DNA from: Nitrosospira multiformis
GTDB lineage: Bacteria; Pseudomonadota; Gammaproteobacteria; Burkholderiales; Nitrosomonadaceae
Length of the DNA stretch: 64,000 bases
Direction of reading: 5' to 3'
Assembly: GCF_900103165.1 (NCBI RefSeq)
Contig: NZ_FNKY01000001.1
Coordinates: forward strand, 2,604,001 to 2,668,000
Shown one piece after another: positions 8,844 through 17,206 of this stretch (position 1 is its first letter; the number at the start of each line of letters is the position of its first letter). The notes under the pieces were generated by a model that was not told the DNA's origin, made no database searches, and worked only from the letters and a program-made list of their open reading frames with translations. The translations under genes and the position numbers were made by a program.

Positions 8844-9527
8844 TCAACGGCGCAGGATGGCCACCCAGCGTGCAATATTGAGTAGTGTCATCAAGGAAGC
8901 CGCAACATAAGTCCAAGCTGCGGCATTGAGCAAGCGCCGGGCATGCGGCATGTCTCCCTCGATCAGATAGCGCCCACGCTCCAGAATGGGCAAGGCACGA
9001 GCAAAACTGGCATTCATTTCCATCGGAAGGGTTAGCGCATGCACCAGCGCCGCGCTGCCGAGGGTCAACATGCCACCGACAACGAATAGTAATCCTGCCG
9101 CGGGAGAACGCAAAACCGTCATGATCACCGGGGCCAGCATCAGAATACCGGCACCCAGTTTCTCCGCGGGCGCAGCCCATTGCACCAGCGTAGTCCGCAG
9201 GGCAAGTGGCGGATAGTTATCCCGATCCTGGATCGCGTGGCCGACTTCATGCGCTGCAACCGCGATAGCGGTCAGTGAGCGGCCGTTGAATTTATCCGAT
9301 GCAAGCCGGACCATTTTTGCTGATGGATCATAATGATCGCCCAGCTTGGTTTCTTCCACCCCCACGTGCTGCAAATTAGCCTCATTCAGCAGATTTCGAG
9401 CGAGTTGTGCGCCTGTGAAGGAATAGCGATCTGCCGGCTCACTATATTTCTCCATGGTATGTTTGACCCAGTATGAAGGTCCAACAACGAGAAGAAGGAT
9501 TAAACAGATCAATACCAGATAAAGCAT
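8844..9527 (-). CDS. YugP-family zinc metallopeptidase
   Basis: Membrane-bound neutral zinc metallopeptidase (YugP/PF04298 family), 227 aa, which is the usual length. An N-terminal transmembrane helix (about 2-19) precedes a conserved domain (SFTGAQLARNLLN) and the catalytic HEVGH at residues 93-97. The next helices (about 122-142 and 146-166) and a C-terminal helix follow, and MEMNASFARALPIL fits the family third-ligand region. The biological substrate is unknown for most members. Monocistronic by position. Confidence 0.9.
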   Translation of the reverse strand: MLYLVLICLILLLVVGPSYWVKHTMEKYSEPADRYSFTGAQLARNLLNEANLQHVGVEETKLGDHYDPSAKMVRLASDKFNGRSLTAIAVAAHEVGHAIQDRDNYPPLALRTTLVQWAAPAEKLGAGILMLAPVIMTVLRSPAAGLLFVVGGMLTLGSAALVHALTLPMEMNASFARALPILERGRYLIEGDMPHARRLLNAAAWTYVAASLMTLLNIARWVAILRR

Positions 9528-9721
9528 GGCAAAAAATACCGTTAAGAAACGAGTGTAATCAGAACAGCGAGGAACGATCTATCGACACCTCGGGCTGATC
9601 ATACGCTTTATGCAAACGTTTGATCCATCATGGACCAGATAATTCCTGACTTCGAATGCGTAATACCGGACGGAATAATTCGCTCGGATTCTGGTAGACG
9701 AGAGGATCGCGTTGCAATAAA

Positions 9722-9743
9722 AAACCCCGTCAAAGCGGGGTTT
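9722..9743 (-). terminator. Rho-independent terminator
   Basis: An 8-bp stem AAACCCCG/CGGGGTTT with a 6-base loop. On the minus strand it is followed by a U-rich run. It lies 46 bases past the stop of the minus-strand PEP-CTERM gene at 9790. Confidence 0.75.
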
Positions 9744-9789
9744 GAGAAACCTGATTGTCGAGAAAAGGCTCGTTAAATACCGTCTCTGA

Positions 9790-10503
9790 TTATTGAGTCC
9801 GGCGACGCCGGACAGCTATGCCTCCCAGCAAGCCAAGACATAGAAGAGCAAGGGTGCCGGGTTCAGGCACGGTGCTCTGAGGAAGATCGGTAGGATTACG
9901 CGACAGTGCCACATTATCGAACTCAAACGCCCATCCTGTACTCGACGCAATCACCTTGTCAAAAGCGACGGAAGAATTAATGTTCACATAGAACGTGCCG
10001 CTCGCCCCCTGATCGCCATTGGCCAGGCTATTGACATCAAGGCCGGAAAAATTAAACAGCAAGTTGCTGCCATCGTAGAAGGATAGCGTATTGTAACTGT
10101 CAACCGAGCCCCACAGCAAGCCAAAATACTGATTATACTCACCCAATTGGAATATGACTTCTCCAATGCCAGTGGTCAGGTATTGAGTCTCGTCCGGGCC
10201 ATCGGCCTGAGAGTTGCCAAATGGTGCGCCATTGCCGCTTGAAATGAACGGTGCGGCATATTGCCCCGAAACGTTTGGAAGTGTGGCTGTGCCAGCTCCT
10301 GTACCGCTGAATGCGACGGTGACACCGTGGCCTGCGGCACCGCCCGTCGCTGAAAGGGCATCAAAATTCAGATATACCCCTGCACCACTGGGAATACCAC
10401 CCACCGAAGCGGTGATCACCGCCGCCATGCCGGCAGACGGTACCACAGCAGCTCCAAGGGCGAAAACGCCTACCATGGTGTAAAACTTAATTGCCCTATT
10501 CAT
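9790..10503 (-). CDS. Npun_F0296-type exosortase-dependent surface protein
   Basis: Exported PEP-CTERM protein of 237 aa. ATG 10503 is chosen for AGGGAG ten bases upstream; an in-frame start at 10524 adds seven residues. The signal peptide covers about residues 8-28 (ending AGMAA). The central domain (GAGVYLNFDAL, NGAPFGNSQADGPDETQYLTT, YFGLLWGSVDSYNTLSFYDG, ASSTGWAFEFDNVALS) resembles the Npun_F0296 family of exosortase-dependent surface proteins. It ends VPEPGTLALLCLGLLGG, then RRRR. It is a close paralogue of 17207-17923. A strong terminator follows. Confidence 0.85.
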   Translation of the reverse strand: MNRAIKFYTMVGVFALGAAVVPSAGMAAVITASVGGIPSGAGVYLNFDALSATGGAAGHGVTVAFSGTGAGTATLPNVSGQYAAPFISSGNGAPFGNSQADGPDETQYLTTGIGEVIFQLGEYNQYFGLLWGSVDSYNTLSFYDGSNLLFNFSGLDVNSLANGDQGASGTFYVNINSSVAFDKVIASSTGWAFEFDNVALSRNPTDLPQSTVPEPGTLALLCLGLLGGIAVRRRRTQ

Positions 10504-11018
10504 CACTTCAGTACTCCCTCTCATAATTCATCAGTTGAAGTTGCCTACCAGAAAAAACGATATCGTGGCAACTCATGTGTGAAATCTTACGGACTTGAGA
10601 GAGCTCTGAATATTGGACTGAAGTGCATGCGACTAAGGTACTACAAGGCATCACTCATAAGAAATAGGCCGATACTATAAATGTTTTCGTCATAAATAGT
10701 GAGGATTTCGGCGCAAAAAAAACCCGCCGAGGTGGGGTTGAGGTGAGCATCTTTGTAGTGCTCATAGTACATCTTCCCACTTGGCCGCTTACTTGGAATG
10801 GTTTTCCTGCTGCGACACGCAGATAAACCGATCACAGCATGGATATCAAGACCAGGAGCGCGATCCAGCAGATACACCCGACTGACGAGAGGTATACTCC
10901 GAGACCAGCGATGCTTTACGCAGACCTGAAAAGAAATGCTGAAACCCGTACTCAGGCAATCCATGTAAAGCACTGAAAAAATCTGAATGTCAAACCCGGT
11001 CGATATAAAGGAATTACC
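10504..11018. other. Intergenic stretch with an orphan terminator
   Basis: No gene is supported here. The long minus-strand ORF covering 10641-11150 is mostly antisense to the flavin/PLP-oxidase-like gene. The hairpin at 10721-10739 is the only clear element. Confidence 0.5.
10713..10739 (-). terminator. Terminator-like hairpin without an upstream gene
   Basis: AACCC(GCC) pairs with (GGT)GGGGTT. On the minus strand it is followed by eight Us. No minus-strand protein gene ends here, so it may close an unannotated small RNA. Confidence 0.45.
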
Positions 11019-11432
11019 ATGAAAATTGATGAGCAACATAATGCCGCCCTGGCTAAGGTGGCTGAAATGGTAGGCGACGCTAAATTCGCGATGTTGACGA
11101 CTCTTGAGAAAGACGGGACCTTGCGTAGCCGTCCGATGGCCACTATGCAACTTGACGGCGACGGCAATCTTTGGTTCTTTACGTCCCAGTCATCTCCAAA
11201 AATTGTGGAAGCTAAGCCGGATCAACAAGTCAACCTCGCCTTTATGCGCACAGATAAACAGGATTATCTTTCCATATCCGGTGCTGCTGAGCTGGTACAC
11301 GATAGGGAAAAAATGCAGGACTTATGGTCCCCATGGGTCAAGCCCTGGTTTCCAAAAGGGCTAGACGATCCAGACCTGGCTTTACTCAAAGTCAGTATTA
11401 TGGAAGCAGAATACTGGGATGCACCCGGATAG
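11019..11432 (+). CDS. Pyridoxamine 5'-phosphate oxidase-like stress protein
   Basis: A 137-aa split-barrel flavin-binding protein of the general-stress protein 26/PNPOx-like family. Recognisable segments are FAMLTTLEKDGTLRSRPM (24-41), LWFFTSQSSPKI and LAFMRTDKQDYLSISGAAEL. Such proteins usually bind FMN or heme-type cofactors, and their substrates are mostly unknown. Members commonly run on past the EAEYWDAP motif by 20-30 residues. Here a stop follows YWDAPG, so the C-terminus is short. Cytoplasmic; no operon partners. The start ATG 11019 is preceded by AAAGGAATTACC. Confidence 0.85.
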   Translation: MKIDEQHNAALAKVAEMVGDAKFAMLTTLEKDGTLRSRPMATMQLDGDGNLWFFTSQSSPKIVEAKPDQQVNLAFMRTDKQDYLSISGAAELVHDREKMQDLWSPWVKPWFPKGLDDPDLALLKVSIMEAEYWDAPG

Positions 11433-11655
11433 CGCTATGGCGCGTGCAGATGCACATGCCCATAGCCATAATGCACCCTTGCCGCGGAAATCCCCTTGAT
11501 GCACATGAGCAGTACGGACGAATCGCGGGCGCGTGACTTATACACCAAACTCGACATCCTCGGCAACGTGCAGTCCAACGTGCGGTAGCGTACGGTTTAT
11601 ATTTTATGCATCGCATAGACTTTCATTTCAGCTATCTTTATATGAAGGAACTGCC

Positions 11656-11961
11656 ATGAAACATCTTCTGCCCTTCAGAAGCAAAACGCTTCAAACGCTA
11701 GTTCTTATCAACGCCCTAATTCTGGGGTTGACAGGTATGGTTCATGCTCAATCGAAAAATCTTAAAGATGAATACACGCAAAAACCGGTAGCAACCGAAG
11801 AAAAGCCTGCGAATAAGCCCAATGCAACAAACGAAGCGAAAAAAATGGGAAAGAAACAATCCAAGCCAGAGCCCGATAAGGACACTGCGAACTATAAAGG
11901 TGTTCAGCCGCCTCAAGGCGGTCGATTAGGGCAAGGTCCAGACCATCCCCATCCCCAGTAA
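11656..11961 (+). CDS. Small secreted Lys/Pro-rich protein
   Basis: A 101-aa protein with start ATG 11656 and AAGGAA five bases upstream. A signal peptide (about 1-31, ending MVHAQ) is followed by a low-complexity mature part rich in Lys, Pro, Asn and Glu, ending GPDHPHPQ. Likely periplasmic and disordered. Family unknown. Confidence 0.65.
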   Translation: MKHLLPFRSKTLQTLVLINALILGLTGMVHAQSKNLKDEYTQKPVATEEKPANKPNATNEAKKMGKKQSKPEPDKDTANYKGVQPPQGGRLGQGPDHPHPQ

Positions 11962-12253
11962 GCCCCAGTAGTGGGGTGCTCCCCGCTGGCGATCACGCAG
12001 GACAGGTTCGCTGCGCGGATGGGTTATGCGAATAGCGGGTTCATAAATTCCTTCCCCGACGGGTAGTTTCACGAGTTCGAGATCAGGCTGCAGCTACCCT
12101 TAATAGGGAAAACCGCTATGTATGGGATCGCACAGTGACGATTCAAAATCAAAAGTAATATGAGTGTCATTATAGTTTGCGGTGCGTGCATCCCTGCAGT
12201 TGGGTTGCGCTCACTACAATTTCAAGTTTTCCTTAAATAGACGGGGCTTGGAT

Positions 12254-12652
12254 ATGGATAACTCAACTCTTGTACTTTCCGGAGTGAAAATACTCGTTAT
12301 TGATGACGAGCCCGAGGTTCGGGATATCATTAAACGGATACTGACTCTCTATTATGCCAGTGTGATGGCTGCTGCCAATGCAGCCGCGGCTCTAGAACAG
12401 ATGAAGACGCTCAGGCCCGATGTTATTTTGAGCGACATTGATATGCCGCGGATGGATGGTTATCAATTCATTCGTGAAGTGAGGAATCTGCCGGCATATA
12501 AAGGCGGACAAACTCCAGCTGTTGCCCTCACCGCATTCAGTCGGAGAGAGGATCGAACAAATGCAATTAATGCCGGATTTCAGAAGTATCTTTCCAAGCC
12601 TGTCGACTTTGAGGAGCTAATCGACACTATTGCAAGCGTGGTCGGACAATAG
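12254..12652 (+). CDS. Single-domain response regulator (CheY-like)
   Basis: A stand-alone receiver domain of 132 aa. The acidic pair is in ILVIDDEPEVRD, the phospho-acceptor Asp in ILSDIDMPRMDG, the Thr/Ser switch in AVALTAF, and the conserved Lys in KYLSKPVD. No output domain is present, so it presumably acts by protein interaction or in a phosphorelay. ATG 12254 is chosen because the receiver fold begins there; an earlier in-frame ATG at 12182 adds non-conserved residues. No kinase gene is adjacent. Confidence 0.85.
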   Translation: MDNSTLVLSGVKILVIDDEPEVRDIIKRILTLYYASVMAAANAAAALEQMKTLRPDVILSDIDMPRMDGYQFIREVRNLPAYKGGQTPAVALTAFSRREDRTNAINAGFQKYLSKPVDFEELIDTIASVVGQ

Positions 12653-12930
12653 CCCGAATACAGGTCATATAAGTGCTCTTTGCCGAGCCTTGCATCAAGA
12701 TAAAAAAATAATTCCGTTACAGCAGTAAGAAGGAAAAGAGAAGATGATTCAGCGAATAGCATTGGTTACCACGGCATCTAGTCCCGATTTCTTCATCGCT
12801 TGCGTCAAGTAGATGACCTGAATCAAAAGTCTTTTGGAAACACAAAAAAGGCGATAGCGTTGGTTTGGCGCCGCAAGAATCCTGATTTACTCATTAATCC
12901 ATCGCAGCATTTTGTTTACAAGGCCAGGCA

Positions 12931-13155
12931 ATGCCTAAATATGTCTTCTATATACGAGCCGAGGAAGGCGATATCGAGCGCCTGGGAAGTATTATTGTCG
13001 ATCGTCCCGATGGCGATCTTTTAGGTTCTTATAGGCATGAAGAGCCGCTGATAAATTTCCCGGAAACCACTGTATTCTGGGCAAACGCGCTGGGATCCAG
13101 CATAGGGATAGCTCCCCTGAATCCATTACCCATAAAAAAACTCACTGGGTTATAG
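12931..13155 (+). CDS. Small hypothetical protein
   Basis: A 74-aa soluble protein starting MPKYVFYIRAEEGDIERLG. The ribosome-binding site is weak (AAGGCCAGGCA). No family recognised. A very short ORF (12744-12812, MIQRIALVTTASSPDFFIAC) with AAGGAAAAG upstream lies before it but is unsupported. A hairpin at 13173 follows the stop. Confidence 0.4.
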   Translation: MPKYVFYIRAEEGDIERLGSIIVDRPDGDLLGSYRHEEPLINFPETTVFWANALGSSIGIAPLNPLPIKKLTGL

Positions 13156-13172
13156 GTGGGTCAGAAATAAAA

Positions 13173-13193
13173 AACCCGCGTGGCTGGCGGGTT
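13173..13193 (-). terminator. Terminator-like hairpin, minus-strand U-tract
   Basis: AACCCGC and GCGGGTT pair around a 7-base loop, with an A-run on the left. It sits 17 bases after the plus-strand gene ending at 13155, yet its U-tract lies on the minus strand. Confidence 0.5.
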
Positions 13194-13380
13194 CCGAAGT
13201 AAGCATTTCTCATTCGATGAAGTACTTTTATCAGTACTCTCCAAGAACTACAAACAGTTTTTTAATGAATCGGACTTGTATTAATTCTTCCGCCTGCTAT
13301 TCTGCAAATGTCGTTTAGTTAGAACTATCGCTGGATGCCTCCTCGGAGAGCCAGTGATAAATCTTGAGAGGGACACAAAA

Positions 13381-13746
13381 ATGAAACCGATAATTATCAT
13401 TGCTTCCTTTTGGTTGACGGTGCTTATCCCGTCTACTTCGTTTTCACACGACGAATTAACTGACATTCCGTCTGCTCATCGCGAGACCGGCCATGTTTAC
13501 ATTGCAAACCGCACAGATGCAGAAGTCACCTTCTACCTGGAGTCGCCAAACACGATTCGAACAAAGCATCTCCTCCCTCCCCGATCGGGAGCGACATTCA
13601 GCGGAGCAGCCGCGGATGAGTGGTTTAACATTCATATTTACACCGGTGACACTCATGTGAATTATGGCCTGGACGCAGGCAACCGATACTACATCAAGCA
13701 AAACCTGGACGGCACTCCAGACGTATATGAAATGCTCAAACGCTGA
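13381..13746 (+). CDS. Secreted hypothetical protein
   Basis: A 121-aa protein with start ATG 13381 and GAGAGGG upstream. The signal peptide covers about residues 1-22 (TVLIPSTSFS). The mature part has alternating beta-type segments (GHVYIANRTDAEVTFYLESP, WFNIHIYTG, NRYYIKQN) and may form a small beta-sandwich in the periplasm. Family unknown. Confidence 0.65.
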   Translation: MKPIIIIASFWLTVLIPSTSFSHDELTDIPSAHRETGHVYIANRTDAEVTFYLESPNTIRTKHLLPPRSGATFSGAAADEWFNIHIYTGDTHVNYGLDAGNRYYIKQNLDGTPDVYEMLKR

Positions 13747-14002
13747 CATACCCTAACCGATTTTCCAACGAACCGTCCATCGCCCTTTTCCAAGTGTGTC
13801 CACACTTTGTAGACCTTTTACCTGATTTCAATTAGCACGGTTTTGCAACGGGTAGCCAAGCATCCGAGATGTGCCCAGCTCGATCATGAAAACCATCGTT
13901 CCCTTATCAAGGGATTTGTGTGTTACTGTGAGAAAGCCACACTTCAATCGCGGATATTAACCGCCATGCACTTCCTGCTTAATCGTCTTGTGTGAGGTAA
14001 TC

Positions 14003-14287
14003 GTGTCGGACATAGTCAATGAACTCAGACAGCATGCTCTTATCTGCGCGAATGAAATTAAAAAATGGAATCCCGATGATTCTAATAAAGTAGAAAGAGC
14101 ATATGGGCTGGCTGAGATGTTCGCTGGCAACCATTGTCCCACGTGTTGGGTAAAGGACGAAAAAGCGATGCTGCTGACAGTTCTAACATCCAACTTTCTA
14201 ACATTTCGTACTGTTACGAAGTACTACAGATGTGGACGTTGCAAGTTCAGCTGCGTCTTCCCAAAGCAACAGCGGACTGAGACATAA
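14003..14287 (+). CDS. Small zinc-ribbon-like protein
   Basis: A 94-aa protein starting at GTG 14003, supported by GTGAGG five bases upstream. The N-terminal half is helical. The C-terminal half has CPTCW and, 33 residues later, CGRC (in KYYRCGRCKFSC), a four-Cys arrangement fit for zinc binding. Function unknown. Confidence 0.55.
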   Translation: MSDIVNELRQHALICANEIKKWNPDDSNKVERAYGLAEMFAGNHCPTCWVKDEKAMLLTVLTSNFLTFRTVTKYYRCGRCKFSCVFPKQQRTET

Positions 14288-14552
14288 TCCTCCCACTCAC
14301 AATGCTGTTCGCGCTCAATTGCCACGCCATATCGCTTGCGTCGACGCTTTACTGTCAACCTGGCCGCCTGGTAAATACAAAAAAACGTTTTTGATTGGCA
14401 TCCGCCGCAGCAGGTCGCAAATGCACCTGGCCAAGGCCGCGACGTCTAGTCGCCAATTCGACATTCGACCTCACCACAGCTCATTACCCGGGTGCACCTT
14501 TGGCGCACAGGAAAATTCCGGCGAAGGTAAACTGAAACGGAAGAGGCAATAA

Positions 14553-14572
14553 AAACCCGCCGAAGCGGGTTT
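14553..14572 (-). terminator. Terminator-like hairpin, minus-strand U-tract
   Basis: A perfect 8-bp stem AAACCCGC/GCGGGTTT with a CGAA loop (TTCG on the minus strand, a very stable tetraloop), then a U-run on the minus strand. It could end transcription of the minus-strand regulators at 14962-16518, about 390 bases away. Confidence 0.6.
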
Positions 14573-14865
14573 GAGTGGGAGAGGAGATGAGCGCTTGATT
14601 AGCCGCAAGTTTTTTATGAGCGGTTCATTATCAAAATATTGTGGATATGTATGATATTGACACTCTTTCAACACTCTTTTCGGGCTGTGGTTGTAATCTT
14701 AGTCGTTTATTACAATATTGGTAGATCCACAATGCCCGTTTGTATCCTCCCTTGTGGTATCATCACTTCGCAAAACTATATGCTTTTGATAGATCCACAG
14801 CGCTTTCGTGGAATGCAAGCGGTGGTATGAAGGCCCCATACCACGAGCCTTATCTGGTCGTACCG

Positions 14866-14925
14866 CCATTGCGATACGGCAGCTTTCGGAACCCCGCATA
14901 TTTCTCGTAATTTGCTTTGAAAAAG
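14866..14925 (-). pseudogene. XRE helix-turn-helix relic
   Basis: On the minus strand these 60 bases encode QSKLREICGVPKAAVSQW in frame. That matches QSKLGELCGVTKAAVSQW of the intact XRE gene at 16198-16518. A stop (TAA) precedes it and the sequence after the match diverges. It is a fragment of a second copy of that regulator, left on the far side of the two response-regulator genes. Confidence 0.75.
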
Positions 14926-14961
14926 TTACGCTCACATGGCAATGCGTAAAATTGATGGTAG

Positions 14962-15627
14962 TTAATGCGCCACTCCTGACGAAACATGATGCGGTATCGA
15001 ACCTTTCACCATTAATGCCAGCTTAAGACGATCGGCAATCTCCAGCTTACGAAAAACCTCGCTCAAATGCGCCTTGACCGTGCTTTCGGTAATGTCCAGC
15101 CGGCGTGCAATTTGTTTGTTGGAGTCACCATTTCCCACAAGTGCGGCAATTTCGTACTCCCGTCGGGTTAGATTTGCAAGCAGGTCGCTAATGGCCTGTT
15201 TCATCTTGTTCTTTTCCCTTGTGATCGCAACCAGTTCGTTCAAAAGATGCCAGCTGAGTGCCCGCCGGAGCCATAATTCTCCTCGTTGAACAGACTCAAC
15301 AATAGTTTTAAGCTGCTCGGTTTCGATATCACTTCTGCAACAACCTCTAATGCCGGTTTTAAATAGATTCCATTCGATTTCGTCAGATATAAGGGAAGTC
15401 AAAATAATTATTCTGACCTCTGGATTCAGTTTCATCAAACCCGAGATGCCATCTGGTCCATTCAGTTGAGGCAGCTCGTATTCAAGCAAGAGTATTTTTG
15501 GTTTTATCCGGACCAGTTCCTGCTTCACGGAATCCATGTTGGTTGAGCAGAAAACAGGGGCGCAACTGCTCACAGCCTGCTCCCATTGCGACAGTTTTTC
15601 TTCCGATGAACTCGCCAGTAGTATCAA
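14962..15627 (-). CDS. LuxR-family response regulator (receiver + HTH)
   Basis: A 221-aa DNA-binding regulator of NarL/FixJ type. The N-terminal receiver-like domain lacks the usual first acidic pair (MILLASSSEEKL). It has LLLEYELPQLNG at the phosphorylation-site position, with Glu/Tyr instead of a clear LxxDxxMP motif, so classical phosphorylation is doubtful. The C-terminal LuxR HTH (about 150-212) is complete: LTRREYEIAALVGNGDSNKQ, then ARRLDITESTVKAHLSEVFR. It lies 27 bases downstream of the receiver-only gene at 15655, so they are probably one transcript. Confidence 0.8.
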   Translation of the reverse strand: MILLASSSEEKLSQWEQAVSSCAPVFCSTNMDSVKQELVRIKPKILLLEYELPQLNGPDGISGLMKLNPEVRIIILTSLISDEIEWNLFKTGIRGCCRSDIETEQLKTIVESVQRGELWLRRALSWHLLNELVAITREKNKMKQAISDLLANLTRREYEIAALVGNGDSNKQIARRLDITESTVKAHLSEVFRKLEIADRLKLALMVKGSIPHHVSSGVAH

Positions 15628-15654
15628 GAATGTCTCCTATTAATATTCATGAAC

Positions 15655-16137
15655 TCAATGCAATACCTCATCCATGATTTTGCCGAGCATTTTGCGTGTC
15701 ACCCAGACTTCGCCACGATCTACTACACGCACTGCCTTCAAGAAATAAGCGCGAGTCGCTTCGTGGTCCATGCAACCACGCACTCCGGTAGCCAATGCCT
15801 GCAGTATTTCCTCTTCTTTCGCGGATTCATCGGTCAACAGGACCAGCAGTGTTTCGGGATATTCGCGATACAAAGCCTCCAATAGAGCAAACCCCCCGGG
15901 AGATTCATGCAGGTGGACAAATAAAATGCGGGGTTTAAGCTGGCCAATTCGCGCAATCACATCTTCAATTTCTGTCATATCCGTACGCGGTTTGAGTCGC
16001 CGCTCGCCGGATGTCTCAAGCTCTCTCGACAAAACATTTGTGATTACCTTGATATCTTGTTCACCTTGCAAAGACTGTTCCAGGTTCGCGCGCCGCACCG
16101 AATTCGTATCGGCTATTGCCACGGTTACTTTTTTCAT
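15655..16137 (-). CDS. Receiver-domain protein without output domain
   Basis: A 160-aa protein with start ATG 16137 and AAGGAGAAAAC upstream. The fold is receiver-like: VTVAIADTNSVRRANL at the N-terminus, RILFVHLHESPGGFALLEAL at the usual phosphorylation loop (no clear Asp), then LLVLLTDES and GVRGCMDHEA. It resembles the N-terminal part of the next gene (14962-15627) but lacks the HTH. I infer a pseudo-receiver partner or a truncated paralogue of that regulator. Confidence 0.65.
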   Translation of the reverse strand: MKKVTVAIADTNSVRRANLEQSLQGEQDIKVITNVLSRELETSGERRLKPRTDMTEIEDVIARIGQLKPRILFVHLHESPGGFALLEALYREYPETLLVLLTDESAKEEEILQALATGVRGCMDHEATRAYFLKAVRVVDRGEVWVTRKMLGKIMDEVLH

Positions 16138-16197
16138 GTTTTCTCCTTTCTGCCGAAATACCCTCGGCGTTGTCGCAATGTTTCCAGAAAATTGATC

Positions 16198-16518
16198 TTA
16201 GCGAGTATTGTTGATACTGTTGTCCTGCTTCTGACGCTGGCGTCTATCGCGACGGCATGCCCGTCTATTGCCCTGACGCCGCTCTTCGAAGCCTGGCATA
16301 GCACCAAGGCTGCCAGGAGTGGCCTCTCCTTCCCCGGCAATCAACCAGTCAAGGGAAAAACCGAGCTTGGACCGGAGTTCGATAAGCCTCTTTATTTCCG
16401 GGGTAGATATGCCGGCTTCCCATTGTGAAACAGCAGCTTTGGTGACCCCGCATAATTCCCCTAACTTGCTTTGATTAAGCTTGTATTTTCGCCGTAACTG
16501 AATAAGTCTCGGTCCCAT
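16198..16518 (-). CDS. XRE-family helix-turn-helix regulator
   Basis: A 106-aa repressor-type protein. ATG 16518 has TAGGA upstream; an in-frame start 36 bases earlier is less supported. The HTH_3 domain covers residues 1-60 (QLRRKYKLNQSKLGELCGV, then TKAAVSQWE, and LGFSLDWLIAGEG). A basic, Gln/Arg-rich tail follows (RRQGNRRACRRDRRQRQK). It is 60 bases upstream of the receiver gene at 16137 in the same direction, giving a three-gene regulatory cluster. Confidence 0.8.
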   Translation of the reverse strand: MGPRLIQLRRKYKLNQSKLGELCGVTKAAVSQWEAGISTPEIKRLIELRSKLGFSLDWLIAGEGEATPGSLGAMPGFEERRQGNRRACRRDRRQRQKQDNSINNTR

Positions 16519-16606
16519 ATTTATCCTATCTGTTTGACATTCATTGATTGGCAAACCTCATCGGTAAAGCTTTACTAAACTTTTTAAAAAGTTTAGTTCT
16601 TCTTTA

Positions 16607-16900
16607 CTAATTTGTAAATAGCTTCATTTGAGAAAACGCGCCCATTATTGCCATGCGTGGATCCCAAATTTTATAAGTTTGCTCGGCATGCATGGCGTGG
16701 TGGGGTTTTACCGGGATATATCTCAGAAGCTTTTCAACCTTGGAATCGTTGTCGGTTTGTAGGTGCTGATACTTCCGTAACAGCGTGTAAAGAAAATACC
16801 ACCCGCATACTGCTGCGCAACTGGAAAGCAATCCCTTGATCCGGAAGTTATCGATCAATGTGTCTCCCGTCCCACTGATTATTGGTAATTTCGGTGACAC
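16607..16900 (-). CDS. Doubtful small ORF
   Basis: A 97-aa minus-strand frame with no recognised family and no proper ribosome-binding site. The stretch KLLRYIPVKPHHAMHAEQTY looks somewhat protein-like. I keep it only as a low-confidence candidate in an otherwise empty 690-base gap (16519-17206). Confidence 0.2.
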   Translation of the reverse strand: MSPKLPIISGTGDTLIDNFRIKGLLSSCAAVCGWYFLYTLLRKYQHLQTDNDSKVEKLLRYIPVKPHHAMHAEQTYKIWDPRMAIMGAFSQMKLFTN

Positions 16901-16990
16901 CTTACGTGGGAAATTTTCAGTTTCTCACCCTGACTCTCCCCTATGAAAACAACTTTCTCGCCACGCTGCTAAGCGAACAGCATTAGCACC

Positions 16991-17074
16991 TTAGTACTGC
17001 AATACCTCGGTACGTAGCACTTTAGTACATGACGAAGGAATTTTCACATCAAGAACTCCCAGAATATTTAGTAC
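16991..17074 (+). promoter_or_regulatory. Three TTAGTAC repeats, possible enhancer sites
   Basis: TTAGTAC occurs at 16991-16997, 17022-17028 and 17068-17074, on the same strand. They lie 34-117 bases upstream of the sigma-54-type promoter at 17108. That is a normal place for upstream activator sites of an NtrC-type regulator such as PrsR. This is inference from position and repetition. Confidence 0.35.
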
Positions 17075-17107
17075 CATATATATATGAATATAAATACCTA
17101 TTTACCC

Positions 17108-17123
17108 TGGCACACTGTTTGCT
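17108..17123 (+). promoter_or_regulatory. Sigma-54 promoter
   Basis: TGGCACACTGTTTGCT matches the -24/-12 consensus TGGCACR-N4-TTGCW closely, with GG-N10-GC spacing. It lies about 85 bases upstream of the PEP-CTERM gene start at 17207. It agrees with the known dependence of PEP-CTERM genes on RpoN and PrsK/PrsR in floc-forming betaproteobacteria. Confidence 0.7.
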
Positions 17124-17206
17124 TATAAGCATATGGTAACAAACATATGACTCGTCGCTGTTGTATTCCCTCAGCGATCCTCAACAAACAGACAGGGAGA
17201 TTTTTG

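Larger units (their letters stand above)
14288..14961. other. Gene-free stretch with HTH relic and hairpins
   Basis: No intact gene. It holds the terminator-like hairpin at 14553-14572, the HTH relic at 14866-14925 and a small hairpin at 14822-14842 (GTGGTATGAAGGCCCCATACCAC). Overlapping short ORFs do not look coding. Confidence 0.5.

Noticed and set aside
10641-11150. 169-aa minus-strand ORF
   Set aside because: It overlaps the flavin/PLP-type gene on the other strand and the orphan terminator, and has no recognisable domain.
11499-11588. Short frame MHMSSTDESRARDLYTKLDI
   Set aside because: 29 codons, no ribosome-binding site and no recognised family; perhaps a relic, but unsupported.
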